Source: Megascapheus bottae (Eukaryota > Chordata > Mammalia > Rodentia > Geomyidae). From it: a stretch of DNA of 64,000 nucleotides. Positions 51,655 to 61,300 of this stretch are shown here, in pieces (within the stretch, counting starts at the first letter, position 1; each line of letters begins with the position of its first letter). The translations under genes were made by a program, and so were the position numbers. The notes below the pieces were generated by a model. That model had not been told where the DNA came from, ran no database searches, and saw nothing but the letters and a program-made list of their open reading frames with translations. The DNA is taken from the NCBI GenBank assembly GCA_024803745.1, contig JANJXV010000043.1, forward strand, positions 1,199,501 to 1,263,500, in the 5' to 3' direction.

Positions 51655-54299
51655 GGGCCACTGCTCCTCCGGGGACACCGAAAATACGTTGGATCTCGGG
51701 TCCCCCTGTCTGGGTGGAGCAGTGGCCGTTGCCTCGCCAAAAATTAGAGCAACTTCACCATTTGGTTGACCAACAAGTCCAGTTTGGACATCTCCAACGC
51801 TCTCTGAGCCCTTGGAACTCCCCAGTATTTGTGATTAAAAAGCCTAATGGCAAGTGGAGACTACTCCAAGATTTGAGAAAAATAAATGAGAGGATGGAAC
51901 TTTTTGGGACCCCCCAAAGGGGGATGCCCTGGATACCTGCCATTCCTAATGACCAATATCTCATAGTCATAGACATCAAAGACTGTTTTTTCTCTATTCC
52001 TCTCCACCCGGAAGATACTGAGAAGTTTGCCTTCTCCCTTCCTTCATTAAATTATAAGGGGCCTGATTTGCGTTTTGAATGGACAGTTCTACCTCAAGGT
52101 ATGGCCAATAGTCCTCCTATATGTCAGGACTATATGTCTAGAGTCTTATCCCCTCTTAACGAGGAGACAGGCTCACTTTTCTATGTATATATGGATGATA
52201 TCATTATAGGAAGCCCGGACACTCAGCATTTAGATTGTCTTTTTAATAAATGTCTCCAACTGTTAAAAGATAATGGCTTCCAAATTGCCCCAGAAAAAAT
52301 CCAAAAGATACCCCCCTTTAACATCCTGGGATCTGTCCTAACACTGGATGTTGTGTCTCCTTTAAAACCCCAATTAGCTATCCAAGATACTTATACCCTG
52401 CCCCAACTTCAAAAACTTCTTGGTGAAATTAATTGGATGAGACCATGGATCTCCATAACCACTGCAACTCTCACACCTCTTTTTGATCTCTTAAAGGCTC
52501 TTGATCTGACCTCCATAGTAACATTGTCAGCTGATCATAAGGAGGTTCTAAATAAAATTCAATTAGCTATCAATGAAGCAGCCTTAAAGAGGTATGATCC
52601 TGCTATGCCCCTAACGCTCTATGTCCTATCAGGACAGACCCTCTTTACTGCCCTTTTAGGCCAGGAAGGGGAACCTCTTCACTGGATTCACCTGTCAGTC
52701 GGAGGAACACCTAGAGTTTACTCCATGACTGACCAGATGGCAGATTGCATTGTCAAAGGACGAGACTTATCCACTCGTCTTTTTGGGAGTGAACCCCACT
52801 CTCTTATTGTCCCTTTTAGGATTAATGATTTTTCTTGGCTACAAAGAAATAATGCTAGACTTGCAATAGCCACGGAAGGCTTTCCAGGTAAAGTGGATTG
52901 TCATTATGGTCCCCATAAATGGATGCGCTCCTTTAGTCAGCTGGAGTGGCGACCTCCAAAACTTTTTCTAAGTGAAGCCGATCCCTCCTTCCCCACCGTA
53001 TTCACGGATGGAGGCAAGAAGGGGGCTTCTGTTGTTATTTTCCCCCCGGGTAAAGGCAATTCTTCTCCTGCAGTGACCCTGTCTCATGAAATACAGGGTT
53101 CAGCGCAATTTAAGGAACTTTATGCGGTGGTCTTAGCTCTATATGAGGTTACTGGTCCTCTTAACCTATTCTCAGATAGCCTGTATGTGGTCAATTTGTT
53201 ACCTAACCTCATAGAAGCTCATATTAAACTTGATAGTAACCCCATCACTCCTTTGATGATTCAAGCTAGAAATTTGCTCAAACAAAGGATTGCTCCTATG
53301 TTTATTCAACATCTGAGGGGACATCAAAGCCTTCCAAGTATTTTGACCAAAGGCAATGCCCTCGCTGACCAGTTAGCCTCTAATCCTGAATGTTACACTT
53401 TACAGGAGGCTATCTCTTTCCATCGGCTCACGCATGCCAACTGGAGGGGACTACACCACCGATTTCCCCAAGTTGCTATTAAAGACCTAAAGAAGATTAT
53501 TAGGACCTGCAAGTCATGCCACCCTTTCTTACAGGTTCCACCACTGCAAATGGGTGGTGTTAACCCTCGAGGTCTTAGGCCTAATAATCTGTGGCAAACG
53601 GATGTTACACATTTTCCCTTTTTTGGAAAACTTAAATACATTTTTTTAACAATAGACACCTATTCCCATGCCTGTTGGGCTACAGCCCATTCCGGGGAGA
53701 GAGCTAAACATGCTATCAGTCATTTTCTTCAATATTTTGCTACTCTCGGATTGCCAGACCAAATAAAAACCGATAACGGTCCGTGTTTTGTAAGCAAGTC
53801 TCTTGATGACTTCTTTAAACAATGGCAAATTACCCATACTACTGGCATCCCTCATAATCCCAGAGGACAAGCAATAGTAGAAAGATATAACCATGTCCTT
53901 AAAACTCAATTAATAACACAAAAAAGGGGGAATACACTCCCCCCCCATGATCAGCTAAAGATGGCTTTGTTTACTCTCAATATTTTAAATTTTGCCAAAG
54001 GGGAACATCTCTCACCCTTCCAGAAACATTGGACAACTTCTATTCCCTATCGAACTGTCTATGTCCGGTGGAAGGACCTCCTTAATGGGGAGTGGAGGGG
54101 CCCTGACCCCCTCATTACAGCTGGAAGAGGATTTGGTTGTGTTTTCCCCACTGATGAAACAAAGCCAATTTGGGTCCCTACAAGGGATCTTAAATATTGT
54201 CCCCAAATATGGAGGGACCCCAATAATATTGATGAAGACCCAGAAGGCTCTCTGCCTCCTGAGGATATCTCTCTCTCTCTTCTTTTTCAGAATAAATAA
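51582..54299 (+). CDS. pol: ERV-3 pol: intact RT-RNase H-integrase frame
   Basis: The frame is open from 51582; residue numbers count from the TTG at 51624 (891 codons). RT: Asp117 in 'VIDIKDCFF', LPQGM at 156-160, and the YMDD box at 189-192. RNase H: Asp462, Glu498, Asp518 and Asp582. Integrase: zinc site His600, His604, Cys629, Cys632; catalytic Asp660, Asp717, Glu753 with 35 residues between the last two; C-terminal 'WRGPDPLITAGRG'. Length is normal for betaretroviral Pol and I see no stop or frameshift. Expression would require two frameshifts and passage of the gag TAG. Its stop overlaps the next ATG (TAATG). It is the best candidate here for supplying enzymes to defective relatives. 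Confidence 0.95.
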   Translation, partial: KPPYIWVGQKGSTTLLLSASPPILRATAPPGTPKIRWISGPPVWVEQWPLPRQKLEQLHHLVDQQVQFGHLQRSLSPWNSPVFVIKKPNGKWRLLQDLRKINERMELFGTPQRGMPWIPAIPNDQYLIVIDIKDCFFSIPLHPEDTEKFAFSLPSLNYKGPDLRFEWTVLPQGMANSPPICQDYMSRVLSPLNEETGSLFYVYMDDIIIGSPDTQHLDCLFNKCLQLLKDNGFQIAPEKIQKIPPFNILGSVLTLDVVSPLKPQLAIQDTYTLPQLQKLLGEINWMRPWISITTATLTPLFDLLKALDLTSIVTLSADHKEVLNKIQLAINEAALKRYDPAMPLTLYVLSGQTLFTALLGQEGEPLHWIHLSVGGTPRVYSMTDQMADCIVKGRDLSTRLFGSEPHSLIVPFRINDFSWLQRNNARLAIATEGFPGKVDCHYGPHKWMRSFSQLEWRPPKLFLSEADPSFPTVFTDGGKKGASVVIFPPGKGNSSPAVTLSHEIQGSAQFKELYAVVLALYEVTGPLNLFSDSLYVVNLLPNLIEAHIKLDSNPITPLMIQARNLLKQRIAPMFIQHLRGHQSLPSILTKGNALADQLASNPECYTLQEAISFHRLTHANWRGLHHRFPQVAIKDLKKIIRTCKSCHPFLQVPPLQMGGVNPRGLRPNNLWQTDVTHFPFFGKLKYIFLTIDTYSHACWATAHSGERAKHAISHFLQYFATLGLPDQIKTDNGPCFVSKSLDDFFKQWQITHTTGIPHNPRGQAIVERYNHVLKTQLITQKRGNTLPPHDQLKMALFTLNILNFAKGEHLSPFQKHWTTSIPYRTVYVRWKDLLNGEWRGPDPLITAGRGFGCVFPTDETKPIWVPTRDLKYCPQIWRDPNNIDEDPEGSLPPEDISLSLLFQNK

Positions 54300-54621
54300 T
54301 GGACCTTACAGTGCTGATCCTGTTTCTTCTTGGAGTCAAGATACCCATCATCAACTTCCTCTGGACCGGACTGCACAGATGGCTACCCTATGTCCTTCCT
54401 TGGTCCTACACTCCTCTTCTTCTTACTTTTAACTTTTGGGCCCTGTGTTATCAATAAGGTTACAATTCATTCAAAGCAGGATAGAATCCATTCAGTTGAT
54501 GAACGAATCCATTCAGTTGATGAACGTACAGGTGCATTACCAGAGGCTTGCTACCGATGCCAATGACCGCTATGACCAAGGAGAGCCCTATGATGAGGAG
54601 GGATCCCTCAACTCCCCTTAG
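54299..54621 (+). pseudogene. ERV-3 env vestige: signal-like start joined to TM anchor and tail
   Basis: The ATG overlaps the pol stop and opens a 52-codon frame with a hydrophobic start ('LTVLILFLLGV'), which soon reaches 'SYTPLLLLTF' and a stop at 54455-54457. The membrane-anchor end and cytoplasmic tail continue in the other two frames ('LLLTFGPCVINKV', then 'HYQRLATDANDRYDQGEPYD'). SU and the TM ectodomain are deleted. A 21-bp tandem duplication (AATCCATTCAGTTGATGAAC, about 54486-54527) lies in the tail. Loss of env is typical of elements that adopted an intracellular life, such as rodent IAP elements. Confidence 0.75.
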
Positions 54622-54635
54622 ATGTCTCCCCGAGA

Positions 54636-54770
54636 GCCAATGACGGGTAAGATCTCTGGAGCGGGGACAACCTAAGACAGGCCCGGGGGTGATCTGTACT
54701 GTGGGACAGAAGGCCGCAGAGCGCTCAATGACGTGTAAGATCCCCGAAGGGGACAACCTAAGACAGGGGT
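54636..54770 (+). promoter_or_regulatory. Probable constitutive transport element (NXF1-binding type)
   Basis: Two related half-elements, 54638-54681 and 54726-54767, each start CAATGACG(G/T)GTAAGA and end AACCTAAGACAGG, with a self-complementary segment between (for example TCCCCGAAGGGGA in the second). The same duplicated pair of motifs defines the transport element of type-D simian retroviruses, which binds host NXF1 (TAP) and exports unspliced RNA. Position between env and the polypurine tract agrees. Identification rests on motif recall and placement. Confidence 0.8.
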
Positions 54771-54803
54771 TTTGTACGCTTGTCCCCCCCTGTTTTAATA
54801 AAC

Positions 54804-54815
54804 AAAAAAGGGGGA
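54804..54815 (+). promoter_or_regulatory. ERV-3 polypurine tract
   Basis: AAAAAAGGGGGA immediately before ATTGTTGGGG; identical in its core to ERV-2. Confidence 0.88.
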
Positions 54816-54817
54816 AT

Positions 54818-55361
54818 TGTTGGGGCCTAGCCTCCATCCCTGAAGCCTGATTCTGGCTCAGCTGCAATTAAAGGGCTTTGTCTAGGCATTCGGTCCTCTG
54901 CATACCTCTCTTAAGGCATCTCTGTGTACGTGACTCAATTGAACCCCCTGCAGTTTCGCGGGTCTTGCAGCAGCTCAAGTCTCGCGCGCTTTCCTGCACC
55001 TGTCCTGCCCAGTACCTGAAAGCCCACCCAGACCCTTAGTGGTAGCACAAAGGCCCTCTTCCTATTGGCTAGCTTCCAAGAGCCCACCTTCTCCTACCCT
55101 AACAGTATATAACTAATTGTCTGACGCAATAAAGAGAGGAGAGCATCAGAGAGAACGAGAGATCAGCAGAGATCAGCAGAGAGATCTGATGCGCTTTCAT
55201 GGTTAACACTGCTTCTGACTCAGCGTGGTTTTTTCTTCCCCGGTGATTGGGGGAGGGCTGGGTCTTCGACACTTACCATCTCGCTCGGCTCCCGGGGGAC
55301 TACAGGCTGGCCCTGTGTGTCCCTCCCCGTTCCCGTGTTGCTGCCCCAGAGAGGAGCAACA
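54818..55361 (+). repeat. ERV-3 3' LTR
   Basis: 544 bp. Differences from the 5' copy seen by eye: T/C in 'ggtcctttgc', C/T in 'ggtctcgcag', T/C in 'ctcagtgtgg', T/C in 'ggctcctggg', and one inserted base near the end. Target duplication GTAAAG at 55362-55367. Confidence 0.95.
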
Positions 55362-58300
55362 GTAAAGGTGAGGGTTAGAGTTATTGGAGGATTTGGGTAA
55401 GGGTGAGGGTGATGGTGAGGTATACAGTTAGGGTGAGGTTGATGGTTAGGTTAGGGACACTTAGAGTTAGGATTATGATTAGAGTTACCGTTAGGTTTAT
55501 GATTAGGCTTAAGTTTATGGTTAGAGCTAATGGTAGGACTAGGGTTAGGGTTAGGGTTAGGATTAGGGTTAGGGTTAGTGTTATGTATATGGTTTGCACT
55601 AGGGCTTGGTTTAGGGTTTGGGTTAGGGTTAGGGTTATGGTTATGTATAGGGTTAGCACTAGGGCTAGGTTTAGGGTTTGGGTTAGGGTTAGTTTTAGAG
55701 TTAGGGTTAGTGTGAATGTGAGGGTTAGGGCTAGGGTTAAGGTTAGGTTTAGGATGAGGTTGAGCATGAGGTTGAGGTTTAGGTTTAGGTTTAGGTTTAG
55801 GGTTAGGGTTATGTTTCGAGTGAGTGTTTGGGTTAGGGTTAAGGTTAGGGTTAAGTTTAGGGTGAGAGTTGAGGTGAGGGTTAGGGTGAGGGTTAGGGTT
55901 AGGGTTAGTGTTAAGGTGAGAGTGAGGGTTAGGGTGAGGGTGAGGGTTAGGGTGAGGGTTAGGGTGAGGGTTAATGTTAGGGTTAGGTTTATAGTTAGAG
56001 TGAGGGTTAGGGTGAGTGTGATGGTTAGGTTTACTGTTAGGGTTAGGGTGAGTGTAAAAGTGAGGGTGAGAGTTAGATTTAGGGTTAGGTTAAGAGTTAG
56101 GGTTTGGGTTAAGTTTAGGGTTAGTGTTAGGGTTAAGGTTAGGTTTATTGTTAGGGATAAGGTTTGGGTTCGGGTTCGGGTTAGGTTTAGGGTTACAGTG
56201 AGGGTGAGGGTGACAGTTAGGGTTAGGGTGAGGGTGAGGTTGAGGTTTAGGGTTACGGTTATGGTTAATGTTAGGGTGAGTGTTAGGTTGAGGATAAGGT
56301 TTAGGTTTAGAGTTAGGGTAAGGGTTAGGGTTATGATTCGGGCTTGGATGAGGGTTAGGGTTAGGATTAGGTTTAGGGTTAGGGTTTGGTTTAGGGTTAG
56401 GTTTAGTATTAGGGTTAGGGTGAGGGTTAGGGTGAGGTTGAGGGCGAGGGTTAGTGTGGGGGTTGGGATTAGGGTAAGGGTTAGGGTTAGGGTTAGGGTG
56501 AGCGTAAGGGTTAGGGTTAAGGTGAGGGTTTGGGTTAGGATTAGGGTGAGGATTAGGGTGAGGGTTAGGGTTAGGGTGTAGGTGATGGTTAGAGTAAGGT
56601 TTAGGATGATGGTTAGCATGAGGGTTAATGTGAGAATGAGGGTAGGTGAGGGTGAGGGTGAGAGTTAGGGTTAGGGTTATGGTTAGGGTTAGGGTTAGAG
56701 TGAGGGTGAGGGTGAGGATGAGATTGAGGGTGAGGTGAGGGTGAGGGTTGGGGTGAGGGTGAGGGTTGGGGTGAGTGTTAGAGGTAAGGTTAGTGTGTGG
56801 GTTGGGGTAACACTTAGGGTTAGGGTTAGTGTGAATGTTTGGGTTATATTGAGGGTTAGGGTTAGGGTTAGAATGAGGCTTAGGGCGAGGGTTAGGCTTA
56901 TGGTGGGGGTGAGTATTAGAGTTAGGGTTAGGGTTAGTGTGATGGTTAGGGTGAGGGTTATGGTTAGGGTAAGGTTTAGGTTAGGTTTATGGAACCTTAG
57001 GGTTAGGTTTAAGGCTAGAGTTAAGTTTAGAGTTAGAGTTTGCTTAGGGTTAGGGTTAGGTTATAGTTTGGGTTAGGACTAGGACTAGGGTTGTGGTTAG
57101 GTTTAGGATTAGGGTTAGGGTAAGTGTTAGTTTGAGGGTTAGAGTAAGAGTGAGGGTTAGATTTAGGGTTACGGTGAGAATTAGGTTGAGGGTTAGGGTT
57201 AGGGTTAGGATGAGGGTTAGGGTTAGGGTGAGTGTTAGTTTTAGGATTAGGGATAGGGATAGGAATAGAGTTATGTATACGGTTAGGGCTAGGCTGGGTT
57301 TAGGGTTTGGGTTAGGGTTAGGGATAGGGTTATGGTTAGGTTTAGGGTGAGGGTAGGGTTATGGTTAGGTTTAAGGTTAGGTTTAGGGTGAGGGTGAGGG
57401 TTAGGGTAGGTTTAGGGTTAGGGTAAGGATTATGGTGAGGGTTAGTGTTAGGGTTAATTTTATGGTTAGGGTTAGGGTTAGGGTGAGGGTTATGGTGAGT
57501 GTGAGGGTAAGGGTCAGGGTTAGGTTAGGGTTAGGTTTAGGGTGAGGCTTAGGGTTAGAATTATTGTTAGGGTTAAGGTTAGGGTGAGGGTTAGTGTGAG
57601 GGTTAGTGTTAGTGATAGGATTAATGTTAGGATGAGGTTTAGGGTTTGGGTTAGGGTTAGGGTTAGCGTTAAGTTTAGGGTTATAGTTAGGGTGAGGTTG
57701 AGGTTTTGGGTTAGGGTAAGGGTTAGGGTTATGTTTAGGGTCAGGTTTAGGTTTAGGGTTAGGGTTAGGGTTATGTTTAGGGTTAGCGTGAGGGTTTGGA
57801 TGAGGGTTAGGGTGAAGGTTAGGGTTAGGGTTAGAGTTAGGTCCGGGTTAGGATTAGGGTTATGGTGAGGGTGACTTTCGGCTTAGGGTTACCATTAGGG
57901 GTCGAGTTGGGTTAGGGTGTAGGTGAGGGTGACGGTTAGGGTTAGCGTGAGGGTTAGGGTTAGGGTTAGGGTTTGGGTTAAGGGTTAGGGTTAGTTTTAG
58001 GGACCATTACGGTTAGGATTGGGATTAGGGTTGGGGTTAGGTTTAGGGTTAGGGTTAGGATTAGCGTGAGGGTTAGGGTGAGGGTTAGTGTGAGGGTTTG
58101 GTATAGAGTTAGCTTTACATTTAGGGTTAGTTTTAGGGTTAGCGTGATGGTTAGGATGAGTGTTAAGGTTAGGGTTAGGGTTAGGGTTAGGGTTAGGGTT
58201 ATGGTTAGGGTGAGGGTTAGTGTTAGGGTTAGTGTGAGGGTTTGGGGGAGGGTAAGGGTTAGGATTAGGGTGAGGGTTAGGGTTAGGTTGATGATTAGCG

Positions 58301-61300
58301 TGAGGTTAGTGTGAGGGTTCGGGTTAGGGTGAAGGTGAGGGTTTGGGCGAGGGACAGGATTAGGGTTAGTTTTAGGGTTAGGGTTAGGGTTGTGTTAGGG
58401 TTAGGGTTAGGGTTATGTTGAGGGTGAGGGTTAGGTTGAAATTGAGGGTTAGGGTGAGGTTTAGGGGTAATGGTTAGGGTAAGGGTGAGGCTTAGAATTA
58501 GGGTTAGGGTTAAGGTTAGGGTGAGGGTTAGGGTGAGGAAGAGGGTTAGGGTGAGGGTTGGGGTTAGGGTTAGGGTTAGGGTGAGGTTTAGAATGAGGAT
58601 AAGGGTGATTTTGGGTGAGGGTGAGGGTGAGGGTTATGGTTAGTGTTCGAGTTAATGTTAGAGTGAGGGTGAGGGTGAGGTGAGGGTGTGGGTGAGGGTT
58701 AGGGTTAAGGTGAGGGTGAGGGTGAGGATGAGGGTGAGGGTTAGAGTTAAGGTTAGGGTGAGGGTTGGGGTGATGAGTAGGGTTAGTGTTAGGGTGAGGG
58801 TTTGGGTAGGTTGAGGGTTAGGGTTTAGGGACCGTTACGGTTAGAATTAGGATTCTGGTTGAGGTTACAGTTATGTTCAGGGTTAGGGCTATTGCTAGGT
58901 TTAGGGTTTGGATTAGGCATAGGTTTAGAGTTATGACTAGGTGTTAGGGTTAGGGTGAGGGTTTGAGTTAGGATTAGGGTTAGTGTTAGTGTTGAGTTTA
59001 GGGTTAGGGTTAGGGTAGCATGAGGTTTAGGATGAAGTTGAGAGTGAGGGTGGGTGAGGTGAGGGTGAGGATTAGTGTTAGGGTTAGGGTTAGAGTGAAG
59101 GTGAGGGTGAGGGTGAGGATGAGGGTGAGGGTGAGGGTTAGAGTTAAGGTTAGGGTGAGGGTTGGGGTGATGGGTAGGGTTAGTGTTAGGGTGAGGGTTT
59201 CGGTTAGTTGAGGGTTAATATTAGGGTTAGGGTGAGGGTGAGGGCAAGCGTTAGGGTTATTGTGGGAGTGAATGTTAGAGTTAGGGTTAGTGTGAGGGTT
59301 AATAAGAGGGTTATGGTTAGGGTAAGGGTTAGGGTTTGGGTTAGGGCTATGGAACCTTAGGGTTAGGTTTATGGTTAGGGTTAAGTTTAGAGTTAGCATT
59401 GGAGTTAGTGTTAGGGTTAGGTTTACGGTTTGGGTTAGGGCTAGGACTAGGGTTAGGGTTAGGGTTAGGATTAGGGTTAGGGTAAGTATTAGGTTTAGGG
59501 TTAGGGTAAGTGTGAGGGTTTGGTTTAGGTTTAGGTTGAGGGTTAGGGTGAGGTTTAGCGTTAGGGTTTTGGTTAGTGTTAGGGTTAGGCTTAGGGTTAG
59601 TAATAGGGTTATGTATAGGGTTAGGGCTAGAATAGGTTTAGGGTTTGGGTTAGGGTTAGGTTTAGGGTTAGGGTGAAGGTAGGGTTATGGATAGGTTTAG
59701 GGTTAGGTTTAGGGTGAGGGTGAGGGTTTTAGTGAGGGATAGGGTTAGGGTTAGGGTTAGGGTTAGGTTAAGGATTAACTTGAGGGTTAGTGTTAGGGTT
59801 AATTTTATGGTTAGGGTTAGGGTTAGAGTGAGGGTTAGGGTGAGGGTTAGGGTGAGGATTAGGGTTAGGGTTTTGGTTAGTGTTAGGGTTACACTTAGGG
59901 TAGTAATAGGGTTATGTATAGGGTTATGGCTAGAATAGGTTTAGGGTTTGGGTTAGGGTTAGGGATTGGGTTAGGGTGAGGATAGGGATATGGATAGGTT
60001 TAGGGTTAGGTTTATGGTCAGGGTGAGGGTTAGGGTTAGGGTTAGTTTTAGGTTAAGGATTATCTTGAGGGTTAGTGTTAGGGATAATTTTATGGTTAGG
60101 GTTAGGGTGTGCGTTATGGTGAGGGTGAGGGTTACAGTGAGTTTTAGGGTTAGGGTTAGGTTGAGGGTGAGGGTGAAGGTTATGGTTAGGGTTAGGGTTA
60201 GGGTTAGGGTGAGGGTTAGCTTCAGAATTAGTCTTATGGTTAGGATTAGGGTTTGCATGAGGTTTAGGGTTTGGGTTAGGCTTAAGGTTAGGGTTAGGGT
60301 TAGGGTGTGGTGAGGTTTAGGGCTATGGATAAGGTCAGTGTTAGGGTAGGATAACGGTTAGGGTTATGGTTAGGGTTAGGATGAGGGTTAGGGTGAAGAT
60401 TAGGGTTAGGGTTAGGGTTAGGGTTAGGTTAGGGTTAGGGTTAGGGTTATGTTGATAGTGAGTTTTCAGCTGAGGGTTACGGTTGTGGTAGAGTTAGGTT
60501 TAGGGTGAGAGTGAGGGTGATGGTTAGGGTTAGGGTGAGGGATAGGGTGAGGGTTAGAGTTAAGTTTAGGGTGAGGGTGGGGATGATGAGTAGGGTTAGT
60601 GTTAGGGTGAGGGTTTGGGTTAGGTTGAGGTTTAGGGTTTAGGGACTGTTACGGTTAGTATTAGGATTAGGGTTGGTGTTAGGGTTAGGTTTAGGGTTAG
60701 AATTAGGGTTAGAGTTAGGGTTACAGTGATGGTTAGGGTTAGGGTTATGGTTAGGGTGAGGTTTAGGGTTAGGGTTAGGTTGAGGGTTTGGGTGAGGGTT
60801 AGGGTGAGGATTAGGGTGAGGATTAGGATTAGGGTAGGGTGAGTGTTAGGGTGAAGGTTAGGTTGAGGGTTAGTGTTATGGTGAAGGTGAGGGTAAGCGC
60901 GAGGTTTAGGATTAGGAATAGAGTTAGAGTTAAGTTTAGGGTTAGCGTTTGGCGTTGGGTTGGGTGGAGAATTAGGGTTAGGGTGAGGGTGAGGGTTTGG
61001 TGAGGGTAAGGGTGAGGTCTAGGGTGAGGGTTGGAGTAAGGGTTAGGGTTAGGGTTAGAGTGAGGATTATGGTGAGGGTGAGGGAGAGGTTCAGTTAGGG
61101 TGAGGGTGAGGGTAAGGGTTAGGTTTATGGAACCTTAGGGTTATTTTTAGGGTTAGGGTTAAGTTTAGAGTTGGCCTTAGGGTTAGGGTTAGGGTTAGGT
61201 TTATGGTATGGGTTATGGCTAGAACTAGGGTTAGGGTTAGGATTAGGATTAGCTTTAGGGTAAGTGTTAGGTTGAGGGTGAGTGTGAGTGTGAGGGTGAT

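Larger units (their letters stand above)
48952..55361 (+). mobile_element. ERV-3: near-intact env-less class II element with a tRNA-Met primer site
   Basis: A 6.4-kb provirus, target duplication GTAAAG, LTRs of 543 and 544 bp with four substitutions and one indel between them. It has a complete pol frame, a protease frame, a gag frame with one stop, and only a vestige of env. gag, pro and pol lie in successive -1 frames, the betaretroviral plan, but there is no dUTPase. A duplicated transport-element-like motif precedes the polypurine tract. LTR, primer site and Gag differ from ERV-1 and ERV-2, so it is a separate lineage. Confidence 0.95.
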
